A stretch of DNA of 39,148 nt, taken from positions 1 through 39,148 of the forward strand of contig CALHOU010000066.1 in assembly GCA_938035945.1 (NCBI GenBank), given 5' to 3'. Source of the stretch: an uncultured Granulosicoccaceae bacterium (lineage in GTDB: Bacteria > Pseudomonadota > Gammaproteobacteria > Granulosicoccales > Granulosicoccaceae). The notes below the pieces were generated by a model that searched no databases, was not told the origin of the DNA, and worked only from the letters and a program-made list of their open reading frames with translations. Position 1 is the stretch's first letter. Each line of letters starts with the position of its first letter. Shown piece after piece: positions 16,034-24,967 of this stretch. Both the position numbers and the translations under genes were made by a program.

Positions 16034-17272
16034 ATGAATGCGTCATGGACGCCCAATAGCACGCTTGTTGCTGACGGACAGCAGCTGGAATACGCCTGCT
16101 ATGGACCGCCACCTCAAGAAGCACCAACCATAGTTCTGTTGCACGAGGGCTTGGGCTGCATAGCATTGTGGCGTGATCTACCGCAAAAGCTTGCGCAAGC
16201 CACAGGTTTTGGCGTATTGGTATACTCTCGAGCCGGTTATGGCCAGTCAGAACCAGTTCAATTACCGCGCCCCCTCAATTACATGACGCACGAAGCGCGA
16301 ATGGTACTCCCAGATGTATTAGCCGCTGTTGCCATAGAATCTTGCATACTGGTAGGCCATAGCGATGGTGCGAGCATCGCCGCTATTTATGGCGGTAGTG
16401 ATTTTCGTCCCACTGCTTCAGGTCTCGTTCTGATCGCACCACATTTTTTCACCGAAGCGATTGGCTTGCAAGAAATAGCAAGCGCAAAAGCTGCGTTCGA
16501 TACGGGTGATCTTCGAGCACGTTTGGCGAAGTACCATAACGATCCCGACAATGCTTTTCGCGGGTGGAATGATGCTTGGCTAAACCCTGATTTCAAAGCA
16601 TGGAATATCGAATCTATGTTGAACAGCATAACTACACCCATACTCGCTATCCAAGGGCGCGAAGATCCTTACGGCTCGCTCAAACAAATTGAGGCAATAA
16701 CTAAACGAATAGAATCGACTTTAACTCTGGTAATTGACTCGTGTAAGCACGCTCCGCACATAGAGCACGAAGAAATTGTGGTAACAACAATTGCCGACTT
16801 CTGTACGGATGTGGTCTCACGTTCAGATTTCACGACACGAAATGCTGTCAACAATAAAAGTATCGTTTACCCCGATCACGCGTATGTGCCAGGCCAGAAT
16901 GAAAGGCACCCTGATGACTTATTTGATACGGTAAAGCGATCTGTGTCTACGAATCTAAGCGCTAAGCAACTCAGTGAAACCGAGGCATTTATAACCGGAT
17001 TGGCGTTTTTAAAAAATGGTTATTACTGGGAATCGCATGAAGTATTTGAGGTTGTGTGGATGGCGTTGCCCGAAGCTAGTGCAGAAAAACGGTTTGTTCA
17101 GTGCTTAATTCAACTCGCTAATGCTCGCCTTAAACTGAAAATGGATAAGCCTAAGGCTGCGCAGCGGCTTGTGGGACTATGTCGTGAACTACTGCCAGAA
17201 GATCAAGCTACTCAGCTTTTGGGTATTGAAATTCAGTTGGTCAGTTATTGGATTGAGCAGTTAGAAAAATGA
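16034..17272 (+). CDS. Alpha/beta-hydrolase fused to a DUF309 domain
   Basis: Protein of 412 aa with two parts. Residues 1-260 are an alpha/beta-hydrolase: oxyanion region LLHEGLGCIALW, nucleophile S110 in LVGHSDGAS, acid D211 in QGREDPYG and base H239 in CKHAPHIEH. After a linker, residues about 285-410 match DUF309, with YYWESHEVFEVVW (H335, E336, E339, W342) and a helical remainder. Hydrolases are found in other benzoyl-CoA box clusters and have been proposed to act on a lactone or CoA-thioester side product; the DUF309 role is unknown. The two halves are in one uninterrupted frame. It lies in the ligase operon, followed by the boxC promoter region. Confidence 0.85.
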   Translation: MNASWTPNSTLVADGQQLEYACYGPPPQEAPTIVLLHEGLGCIALWRDLPQKLAQATGFGVLVYSRAGYGQSEPVQLPRPLNYMTHEARMVLPDVLAAVAIESCILVGHSDGASIAAIYGGSDFRPTASGLVLIAPHFFTEAIGLQEIASAKAAFDTGDLRARLAKYHNDPDNAFRGWNDAWLNPDFKAWNIESMLNSITTPILAIQGREDPYGSLKQIEAITKRIESTLTLVIDSCKHAPHIEHEEIVVTTIADFCTDVVSRSDFTTRNAVNNKSIVYPDHAYVPGQNERHPDDLFDTVKRSVSTNLSAKQLSETEAFITGLAFLKNGYYWESHEVFEVVWMALPEASAEKRFVQCLIQLANARLKLKMDKPKAAQRLVGLCRELLPEDQATQLLGIEIQLVSYWIEQLEK

Positions 17273-17290
17273 GTGTATATTACGTTATAA

Positions 17291-17368
17291 TGCGCAAAAT
17301 ATAGATATACAACCAAATAAACGCAGTAAATCTCCTTAAAATTCAATATTTTTGCTATATTGTGCGTA
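17291..17368. promoter_or_regulatory. Paired inverted 14-mers upstream of boxC (candidate BoxR operator)
   Basis: TGCGCAAAATATAG at 17291-17304 and CTATATTGTGCGTA at 17355-17368 are inverted copies with two mismatches, 64 bases apart centre to centre, in the AT-rich gap before boxC. The second copy includes a TATATT that could serve as a -10 box, so binding there would block transcription. BzdR, the studied relative of BoxR, binds TGCA-containing repeats with palindromic flanks at its promoter; here the core is TGCG. Assignment to BoxR is inference. Confidence 0.5.
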
Positions 17369-17434
17369 ACTCATTTGCCCGTTAGATTTTTTCGATACTG
17401 GCTCGTCCGTCTGCGTCTAAGCTTCGAGGCCCAC

Positions 17435-19093
17435 ATGTCCGCACCCATAGATTTTCGAGTTGACGCCACTGCCTACCGTCATTGGCAAGTGGAATACGAC
17501 GGAGCAGTAGCAACGTTGAGCATGAATGTCGACGAATCGGGCGGACTCTTTGAAGGCTATGAATTAAAACTCAACTCTTATGATTTAGGCGTTGATATCG
17601 AATTAAACGATATTGTTCAACGCATGCGCTTCGAACACCCCGAAGTAAAAGTCGTTGTGTTGCGTTCTGGTAAAGACAATGTATTTTGCGCTGGAGCAAA
17701 TATCCGCATGCTCGGTGGCGCTGAGCACAGCCACAAAGTTAACTTCTGCAAGTTCACTAACGAAACCCGAAATGCCTTTGAAGCCGCAGCGGTTGATAGT
17801 GGACAGCAGTACATTGCAGCAGTAAAAGGCGCTTGTGCTGGTGGAGGTTATGAACTTGCCTTAGCCTGTAATTACATCATGCTCACCGATGACAGTACGT
17901 CAGCCGTTGGTTTGCCTGAAGTTCCGTTGCTTGCCGTTTTACCGGGTACGGGTGGTCTTACACGCATAACTGATAAACGTAAAGTGCGACGTGACCTGGC
18001 AGATATTTTCTGTTCGATTGAAGAAGGTGTGAAAGGACAACGCGCTAAGGATTGGAAGCTGGTTGATGAAGTTGTGTCCAATTCAACATTCGATGAAACG
18101 GTTCGCGAACGAGCAACAATATTTGCATCGAGCTCAAATAAACCAGATGTCGAATCAGGCATACGATTAAAAAAACTGGAACGCAATATCACAGAAAATA
18201 ATGTGTCTTGGTCAACTATCAATGTTGAAATCGATAGAGCAGGCCGCAAAGCCACATTCCATTTAAAAGGTCCGACTGAAGCTGCACCAAGTTCAATGGA
18301 AACATTTCAGGCGCAAAGTGATCAGGCGTATCTATTGCGATTATGTCGCGAACTTGAAGATGCCATCTTGCATATGCGTTTTAACGAGATGGATATTGGT
18401 TTGTGGGTGTTTAGCACTCAGGGCGATGCTAAGCTCCTTGCAGAACACGAATCACTACTTAGCGAAAATGCTGAGCATTGGCTTGCCAATGAGGTTCGAC
18501 AATACTGGAAAAGAACGCTAAAGCGTTTGGATGTCACATCACGGTCGCTTGTTGCATTGGTTGAACACGGTTCATGCTATGCGGGTATTTTAGCCGAAAT
18601 TCTGTTCGCCGTAGATCGAACCTACATGATGGAAGATGAGTTTGAAGACGATGATCGATCGCTAGCAACCATCACCCTAACGGATGCTAACTTTGGTCCA
18701 TTTCCCATGGCAAATGAACTGACTCGTTTGCAAACTCGCTTTATCGGCGAGCCCGAGCTGGTTGAATCAGCCAGCGCGCACAAAGGTGCTCAAATAGATG
18801 CCGCTAAGGCACACGAACTTGGGCTAGTCACCATTATTCTAGATGACATAGATTGGGAAGATGAGATTCGAATATTCATGGAAGAGCGTGCCTCTTTTAG
18901 TCCGGATGCTTTGACCGGTATGGAAGCGAACTTGCGTTTTGCAGGCCCAGAGACCATGGAAACGCGAATTTTTGGTCGGCTCACCGCTTGGCAAAACTGG
19001 ATATTTAATCGGCCTAATGCGGTCGGCAGCGAAGGCGCGCTGCAACGTTATGGCACCGGTGTGCGTGGCAACTTCGATTTCGAACGCGTTTAA
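17435..19093 (+). CDS. boxC: BoxC, benzoyl-CoA-dihydrodiol lyase
   Basis: Ring-opening enzyme of aerobic benzoyl-CoA degradation: converts the 2,3-epoxide/dihydrodiol CoA ester to 3,4-dehydroadipyl-CoA semialdehyde and formate. It is 552 aa, as usual for BoxC. The ATG at 17435 is chosen over an open frame from 17360, because GAGG is placed six bases before it and the upstream residues look noncoding. The N-terminal half has the crotonase fold: VFCAGANIRMLGG (oxyanion) and CAGGGYELALACNYIM, then GLPEVPLLAVLPGTGGLTR. The C-terminal half is a second, degenerate crotonase-like domain (LVALVEHGSCYAGILAEILF). It is followed by boxB 35 bases on. Confidence 0.95.
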   Translation: MSAPIDFRVDATAYRHWQVEYDGAVATLSMNVDESGGLFEGYELKLNSYDLGVDIELNDIVQRMRFEHPEVKVVVLRSGKDNVFCAGANIRMLGGAEHSHKVNFCKFTNETRNAFEAAAVDSGQQYIAAVKGACAGGGYELALACNYIMLTDDSTSAVGLPEVPLLAVLPGTGGLTRITDKRKVRRDLADIFCSIEEGVKGQRAKDWKLVDEVVSNSTFDETVRERATIFASSSNKPDVESGIRLKKLERNITENNVSWSTINVEIDRAGRKATFHLKGPTEAAPSSMETFQAQSDQAYLLRLCRELEDAILHMRFNEMDIGLWVFSTQGDAKLLAEHESLLSENAEHWLANEVRQYWKRTLKRLDVTSRSLVALVEHGSCYAGILAEILFAVDRTYMMEDEFEDDDRSLATITLTDANFGPFPMANELTRLQTRFIGEPELVESASAHKGAQIDAAKAHELGLVTIILDDIDWEDEIRIFMEERASFSPDALTGMEANLRFAGPETMETRIFGRLTAWQNWIFNRPNAVGSEGALQRYGTGVRGNFDFERV

Positions 19094-19128
19094 GCCCACT
19101 TATTAATACAGACTCAAGGACAATTCAC

Positions 19129-20580
19129 ATGGCTAGCACATTAGACGTAAGCTACGACACGCGCATCCCCAATAATGTTGGTTTAGGTCAAGACCGAAAA
19201 GTTCTAAAAGCACTCGAGAAGTGGCACCCGGGGTACATTGATTGGTGGAATAAATTAATCCCGCAAAACTTCCAGAACTCGATGGTTTATTTGCGCACCG
19301 CTGTCAGCGTTGACCCGAAAGGTTGGACAAAATTTGATTACGTAAAAATGCCTGAATACCGTTGGGGTGTGTTGCTGGCACCGCAAGTAGAAGAACGCAC
19401 TATTCCATTTGGTGAGCATAAAGGAAAGCCTGCTTGGCAGGAAGTGCCTGGCGAATACCGCAATATGCTTAAACGCCTCATCGTCATTCAAGGTGATACC
19501 GAACCTGGCTCGGTAGAACAGCAACGTTTTTTAGGACTAACTGCGCCGTCACTTTATGATTTACGCAATCTATTTCAGGTTAACGTGGAAGAAGGTCGTC
19601 ATTTGTGGGCAATGGTCTATCTGCTGCAAAAGTATTTTGGCAAGGATGGTCGAGAAGAAGCAGATGACTTATTACGACGCTCGTCCGGTTCGGACGAAGC
19701 ACCGCGCATGTTAGGTGCATTCAATGAAGAAACACCCGATTGGCTATCGTTTTTTATGTTTACATACTTCACCGATCGCGACGGCAAGATGCAACTTGAA
19801 TCCTTGGCACAATCAGGCTTTGACCCTTTAAGTCGAACTTGCCGATTTATGATTACTGAAGAAGCGCACCACATGTTCGTCGGTGAAACAGGTGTTGGCC
19901 GAGTCGTTCAAGCCACGCTAGACGCGATGAACAAGGCAGGCATAAGCGATCCAAACGACATTGCTAACGTGCGAGATTTGGGTGTGATTGATCTACCCAC
20001 TATTCAAAAGAAATTAAACTTGCACTACACATTGTCGCTCGATTTATTTGGTCAGGAAGTTTCAACCAATGCAGCGAACGCATTTAATGCCGGTATTAAA
20101 GGGCGTTTTATGGAACATCGTATCAAAGATGATCATCAGCTCACGAATGATAGTTACACGGTCAAAAACATTGCCGATGGAAAAATTGTTGAAGAAGAAG
20201 TCCCCGCTTTAACGGCGGTCAATATGCGATTGCGTGATGACTATATCAGGGACGCCTCTGGCGGTGTTGGTCGTTGGAACAAGGCGATTAAAAAAGCTGG
20301 TTTCGATTTTCAGCTTACTGTACCGCATGAGGCCTTTCATCGTCAGATTGGGGTATTCGCATCCATTAAAGCTGACCCCAACGGTAACATCATCACGAAT
20401 GATCAATGGGAAGCGGGTAAAAACGAATGGTTACCAACACTTGAGGATGGCACGTTTATTCAGTCGTTGATGAAGCCATGCTATGAACCAGGCCAGTATG
20501 CCAGTTGGATTGCTGCGCCTAAGGTGGGAATTGACAATAAACCGGGTGACTTTGAATTCGTTAAGTTACATATGGCGTAG
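19129..20580 (+). CDS. boxB: BoxB, benzoyl-CoA 2,3-epoxidase oxygenase subunit
   Basis: Diiron oxygenase component that epoxidises the ring of benzoyl-CoA using O2 and electrons from BoxA. It is 483 aa, slightly longer than the about 475 aa reference. The two ExxH diiron motifs are visible: E155-x-x-H158 in VEEGRHLWAMVY and E245-x-x-H248 in TEEAHHMFVGETG. The N-terminus keeps the family's IPNNVGL and WWNKLIPQNFQNS segments. AAGGA lies nine bases before the ATG. It lies between boxC and boxA on the same strand with short gaps, so these are co-transcribed. Confidence 0.96.
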   Translation: MASTLDVSYDTRIPNNVGLGQDRKVLKALEKWHPGYIDWWNKLIPQNFQNSMVYLRTAVSVDPKGWTKFDYVKMPEYRWGVLLAPQVEERTIPFGEHKGKPAWQEVPGEYRNMLKRLIVIQGDTEPGSVEQQRFLGLTAPSLYDLRNLFQVNVEEGRHLWAMVYLLQKYFGKDGREEADDLLRRSSGSDEAPRMLGAFNEETPDWLSFFMFTYFTDRDGKMQLESLAQSGFDPLSRTCRFMITEEAHHMFVGETGVGRVVQATLDAMNKAGISDPNDIANVRDLGVIDLPTIQKKLNLHYTLSLDLFGQEVSTNAANAFNAGIKGRFMEHRIKDDHQLTNDSYTVKNIADGKIVEEEVPALTAVNMRLRDDYIRDASGGVGRWNKAIKKAGFDFQLTVPHEAFHRQIGVFASIKADPNGNIITNDQWEAGKNEWLPTLEDGTFIQSLMKPCYEPGQYASWIAAPKVGIDNKPGDFEFVKLHMA

Positions 20581-20599
20581 GGCGAACTAGAGCTACCTA

Positions 20600-21787
20600 A
20601 TGAATCAACCCATCAAACAGCACCTTATCGACCCGGAAATTTGTATTCGCTGCTATACCTGCGAAAACACATGCCCGATTCAAGCAATCGAGCACAATGA
20701 AGACAATGTGGTTGTGGATGCAAGTAAATGTAATTTCTGTATGGATTGCATCCCAGTTTGCCCAACAGGATCTATCGACGAATGGCGAGTGGTGCAAACG
20801 CCATATTCACTGGAATCACAATTTGAATGGGAAGAACTACCTGAACAAGAAGCTCTGTCGGTAGACGCAACTTCAAACGAGAGCGTGGACGATGACCCTA
20901 TAGCGGCGCTACTCGCTGAGGCCCACAAAGGCGCAGGCGGGAAAGCACACGCACCCATAACAGCATCAAAACCGACGATCAATCTATACAATCTAATCAA
21001 TCCTGTAGAAGCCGTTGTTCAGGGAAACTACCGTCTTACCGATAGCACGAGCGACACCGATGTGCGCCATATTATTCTGGATTTTCAGGGACACCCATTT
21101 CCAGTGCTTGAGGGCCAATCGATAGGTGTGATTGCGCCCGGCTTGGATGACAATCAATCAGCGCATTTACCACGCTTATATTCGGTTTCTAGTCCCCGCG
21201 ATGGTGAACGGCCAGGTTTTCATAATGTGTCGCTAACCGTTAAGCGTGATGAAGGAGGCGTTTGCTCGAATTATCTTTGCGATTTAAGTAAAGGGGATAA
21301 TGTGAGCGTAACAGGACCGTTTGGGTCGACCTTTCTTATGCCCACAGCCCCTGATGCGCGATTATTAATGATCTGTACGGGTACGGGTTCTGCACCTATG
21401 CGTGCATTCACCATGGCCAGAGAACGAACCGTAGGCGCACAAGAGGGAGGCATGGTGATGTTCTTCGGTGCACGCACGCCGGATGCATTGCCGTATTTTG
21501 GTCCGTTAAAAAAACTACCGGATAAATTGCTGCAAAAACACTTAGTGTTTAGTCGTTGCGCTACTGCAGAAAAAGAGTACGTGCAAGACAGGATGCGTGC
21601 AGAGAGTCAATTAGTCGCATCCATGTTGCAGGATAACAATACGCATATTTATATTTGTGGTTTGCGTGATATGGAGCAGGGCGTTGAAGACGCTTTGCAC
21701 AGCATAGCTCAATCTTTTGGTGGCGATTGGCTCAAGCTACGTAATGACATGCGCGAAGCTGGCCGCTACCATGTTGAAACGTACTAG
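20600..21787 (+). CDS. boxA: BoxA, benzoyl-CoA epoxidase reductase subunit
   Basis: NADPH-dependent flavoprotein that supplies electrons to BoxB. It is 395 aa. Two [4Fe-4S] ferredoxin motifs are at the N-terminus: C15-C18-C21-C25 (CIRCYTCENTC) and C44-C47-C50-C54 (CNFCMDCIPVC). A ferredoxin-NADP reductase module follows: FAD-binding RLYSVSSPRDG, NADP-binding LLMICTGTGSAPMRAF, and a C-terminal Tyr in the reductase style (YHVETY). It starts 19 bases after the boxB stop. Confidence 0.96.
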   Translation: MNQPIKQHLIDPEICIRCYTCENTCPIQAIEHNEDNVVVDASKCNFCMDCIPVCPTGSIDEWRVVQTPYSLESQFEWEELPEQEALSVDATSNESVDDDPIAALLAEAHKGAGGKAHAPITASKPTINLYNLINPVEAVVQGNYRLTDSTSDTDVRHIILDFQGHPFPVLEGQSIGVIAPGLDDNQSAHLPRLYSVSSPRDGERPGFHNVSLTVKRDEGGVCSNYLCDLSKGDNVSVTGPFGSTFLMPTAPDARLLMICTGTGSAPMRAFTMARERTVGAQEGGMVMFFGARTPDALPYFGPLKKLPDKLLQKHLVFSRCATAEKEYVQDRMRAESQLVASMLQDNNTHIYICGLRDMEQGVEDALHSIAQSFGGDWLKLRNDMREAGRYHVETY

Positions 21788-21813
21788 CTTGTGTAAGCGA
21801 TGCGAGCATTCCA

Positions 21814-22707
21814 ATGACCATGTCTAAGGATACAAAAATCGACATACTGGATGAGTCGATGAGATCGCTCATCAATCTAGTGGGCATTCGAGTACTTGAA
21901 GCGCGAAAAGCAAAAAGTCTATCGCGCCGGCAACTATCAGAAATTTCTGGCGTGTCCCAGCGCTACCTCGTGCAACTCGAAGGTGGGGAAGGCAATATAT
22001 CAATCGGCCTGCTACATCGCATTTCGATAGCGCTTGAGCATCCGATTGAATGGCTAGTCCGGTCCGATGACGCGTTCAGTGAAGACCTCGACCAACTTAT
22101 TGTGCGATATCAAAACGCAGATGCATCCACCCGCGAACAGGTGCGGCGATTGCTTGAACCGGAAAAGCCACTACAAGACAAAATGCAGCGCATAGGTCTA
22201 ATTGGATTAAGAGGCGCAGGTAAATCGACACTGGGAGCACTTCTGGGCGAAAAGCTAAACATTCCGTTTATTGAGCTCAACCAAGAAATACAACAAAACA
22301 TCGGTATGCCCATTTCTGATGTGATTGCAATGTATGGTACTGACGGTTTTCGGAAACTGGAAGCTAACACCTTGCAACACGTAATATCAACACATGAGCG
22401 TGTTGTATTGGCCGTAGCTGGCGGTGTTGTAGAAGATGAAAGCACGTTCACCGAATTGTTGGCACGTTTCAACACCGTTTGGTTACAGGCATCTCCTATG
22501 GAGCATATGGAACGTGTGCAAGCGCAGGGGGATTTTCGGCCGATGGCTGATAATCCGCAAGCCATGGATCAACTGCGTGAAATCTTAAATGCCAGAACTC
22601 CACGCTATGCAAAAGCAGAACTCCACGTCGACACAAGCGGTAAATCCGTACACGACGCACTAAGCGATTTGCTTGCACTGATCAGTTCGCAGAATATCTA
22701 TAACTAA
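21814..22707 (+). CDS. boxR: BoxR/BzdR-type regulator (XRE helix-turn-helix fused to shikimate-kinase-like domain)
   Basis: Transcriptional repressor of 297 aa for benzoyl-CoA degradation; in BzdR the kinase-like domain senses benzoyl-CoA and releases DNA. Residues about 20-82 are an XRE helix-turn-helix (SRRQLSEISGVSQRYLVQLE). Residues about 126-290 resemble shikimate kinase, with the P-loop GLRGAGKST (131-139) and VLAVAGGVVED. A second ATG lies six bases in, so the start could be residue 3. It is inside the operon between boxA and the FadB-like gene. Candidate binding sites lie upstream of boxC. Confidence 0.94.
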   Translation: MTMSKDTKIDILDESMRSLINLVGIRVLEARKAKSLSRRQLSEISGVSQRYLVQLEGGEGNISIGLLHRISIALEHPIEWLVRSDDAFSEDLDQLIVRYQNADASTREQVRRLLEPEKPLQDKMQRIGLIGLRGAGKSTLGALLGEKLNIPFIELNQEIQQNIGMPISDVIAMYGTDGFRKLEANTLQHVISTHERVVLAVAGGVVEDESTFTELLARFNTVWLQASPMEHMERVQAQGDFRPMADNPQAMDQLREILNARTPRYAKAELHVDTSGKSVHDALSDLLALISSQNIYN

Positions 22708-22727
22708 CCCGAATTGGAAACAAGAAT

Positions 22728-24797
22728 ATGACCGTCAACATGCGGCGTGAAGACAATGTGGGCTACGTGGAAATTGACAATGCACCGGTCAATGCGATTG
22801 GTCTATCAGTTCGTGCTGGTTTACTGGATGCTGTGCGATGGGCAGAAGAGCAAAATCTAGAACGCGTTATTGTCAGCGGAAAAGGTGCCATGTTTGCAGC
22901 AGGTGCCGACGCACGCGAATTTGATGCTGATCCCGTCGAACCGCACTTACCGGATGCACTCAACGCCATTGAAGATAGCTTCGTGCCATGGATTGCAGCC
23001 ATTGAAGGGTTTGCGTTGGGCGGCGGGGCAGAAATCGCCTTAGCGTGTACGATGCGTTTTATGGCCCCATCCGCTCGCATCGGGTTTCCTGAAGTGAACT
23101 TGGGCGTCATACCAGGTGCAGGTGGAACCCAACGATTACCGCACATGGTCGGACTGGCGAACGCCCTGGATATGATCACAAGCGGTAAACCCATTACTGC
23201 TGCGCGAGCTATGGAAACTGGATTGATTCACGGCATAGATGACGACCCAATGGATGCAGCTTTTATGGTAAATGGCGAAGCTCTTGGCAGCGTTGTCAGC
23301 GCAAAAGAGTTGCCAGCACCACCATTAGATGAATCAATTGTTCAAGCGGCTCGAGACCAAGTGCATAGTAAAGCGGCCAATCAAAAAGCACCACTTCGTG
23401 CCATAGACGTTATTGAAAGCGGACTTGGTAAAGCGTTGATTGATGGCTTGGCAATTGAACGTGAAGCGTTCTTAGAACTGCGTAACGGGGAACAGGCAAA
23501 AGCGTTGCGTCATATTTTTTTTGCTGAACGCGGGGCGAAAGCGCCATTATCCCTTGTTGCACAGGCAGTTATTCCGGAGCATGTTGCCGTTGTGGGCGGT
23601 GGTACGATGGGATCAGCAATTGCATACGCATTGCTCAATTGTGGCTTTAAAGTCACGCTATTAGAAAACGATACAGCAGGTGTTGATCGGGCAAAGCAAA
23701 ATGTTGAAAATATCATTGCAGCCAGCCTTAAACGAGCATTCATTAACGAGCAAAGTGCTGGTGAGAAGCGTGCTCGATTCACCGCAACAACCGACTATGG
23801 TGAAATTGCGAATGCTACACTCGCAATTGAAGCTGCTTTTGAAAACATGGAGGTTAAGCGTTTCGTTTTCCACGCGCTGGAAAGCGCTTTACCTGCACAT
23901 GCAATCATTGCTAGCAATACATCCTATCTCGATATAAACCAATTAGCCTTGGCGGTTAAAGATCCAACACGCGTGGTAGGGCTACATTTTTTTGCGCCTG
24001 CACACATCATGAAACTACTGGAGATTGTTCGAGGGGAGCACACATCGGCTACAGCAATCGCTTCGGCCTATGCATTGGCAAAAAAACTACGCAAAATACC
24101 GGTAGTGGTTGGTGTGTGCGATGGCTTTGTTGGCAATCGCATTCTTGCACGTTACCGTGAAGCGGCCGACACACTGTTAATCGATGGGTCAACGCCATGG
24201 GAGATTGACGAAGCCATGGTTGAGTTTGGTTATGCTATGGGTCCTTACACCGCGCAAGACCTGTCAGGGCTCGATATAGCACACGCCAATCGCCGGCGGC
24301 AAGACGCCACACGCGACCCAGCGCGACGGTATATTCCAATTGCCGATCGTATGGTGGAACTTGGTAAATTAGGGCGCAAGAGCGGTGCGGGTTGGTATCG
24401 CTACCCGGATGGTGTTAGTCGCGTTGACGACCCCATCGTTGCTGATATCGGTATTGAGGAAGCACACTTGGCTGGTATATCGCGGGTCGATTACTCTGCT
24501 AGTGAAATACGTGAACGATTGCTGCTTGCGATGATTAACGAGGCCGCCAACATTCTGCATGAGGGAATAGCTCAGAGCGCTAGCGATATTGATCTCGTTA
24601 CTGTCTTCGGTTACGGATTTCCACGTTGGCGTGGTGGACTTATGCATTATGCAGACACCATTGGTGCACTAAACATTGTTGATAAGCTGAGCAAGCTTGC
24701 AGAAGAAGATGCTGTTGCCTGGAAAATCAGCCCACTTTTACAAGAGTGTGTAGAAGTAAACAAAACTCTGGCCTCGGCATTGAATGATGCGGGCTGA
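22728..24797 (+). CDS. FadB-like enoyl-CoA hydratase / 3-hydroxyacyl-CoA dehydrogenase
   Basis: Bifunctional beta-oxidation enzyme, 689 aa. The crotonase domain comes first: oxyanion loop MFAAGADAREF, E102 in GGGAEIALAC and E122 in GFPEVNLGVIPGAGGTQR. The NAD domain then begins VAVVGGGTMGSAIAYALL near residue 289, with the catalytic His in GLHFFAPAHIMKLLEIVRG and CDGFVGNRILARYREA. In this cluster it most plausibly hydrates and oxidises dehydroadipyl-CoA to 3-oxoadipyl-CoA after ring opening. It starts 20 bases after boxR. The next step needs a thiolase, which is absent from the window. Confidence 0.93.
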   Translation: MTVNMRREDNVGYVEIDNAPVNAIGLSVRAGLLDAVRWAEEQNLERVIVSGKGAMFAAGADAREFDADPVEPHLPDALNAIEDSFVPWIAAIEGFALGGGAEIALACTMRFMAPSARIGFPEVNLGVIPGAGGTQRLPHMVGLANALDMITSGKPITAARAMETGLIHGIDDDPMDAAFMVNGEALGSVVSAKELPAPPLDESIVQAARDQVHSKAANQKAPLRAIDVIESGLGKALIDGLAIEREAFLELRNGEQAKALRHIFFAERGAKAPLSLVAQAVIPEHVAVVGGGTMGSAIAYALLNCGFKVTLLENDTAGVDRAKQNVENIIAASLKRAFINEQSAGEKRARFTATTDYGEIANATLAIEAAFENMEVKRFVFHALESALPAHAIIASNTSYLDINQLALAVKDPTRVVGLHFFAPAHIMKLLEIVRGEHTSATAIASAYALAKKLRKIPVVVGVCDGFVGNRILARYREAADTLLIDGSTPWEIDEAMVEFGYAMGPYTAQDLSGLDIAHANRRRQDATRDPARRYIPIADRMVELGKLGRKSGAGWYRYPDGVSRVDDPIVADIGIEEAHLAGISRVDYSASEIRERLLLAMINEAANILHEGIAQSASDIDLVTVFGYGFPRWRGGLMHYADTIGALNIVDKLSKLAEEDAVAWKISPLLQECVEVNKTLASALNDAG

Positions 24798-24967
24798 TTT
24801 TCAGTTTTCAAATACCACTATCTATACCAAAGTGTAAGCTGGATAAACTTTACGCCTGCAATCGGTATAGTCGACATTTTTCTTGGAACCTTGCACAGTT
24901 AATACGTTCTGATTCCTATTACAGCTGCAGTTACTTCTAATTGCGCGATACCGTATGTGGGAATGTG

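Noticed and set aside
15738-16166. A 142-codon open frame on the minus strand across the ligase/hydrolase junction.
   Set aside because: It is antisense to two clear enzymes, Gln/Arg/Cys-rich, with no family motif.
24822-24870. Inverted CTATACC/GGTATAG before msrAB.
   Set aside because: Seven-base arms with a 35-base spacer and no T-run; compatible with chance and not placed on a clear promoter.
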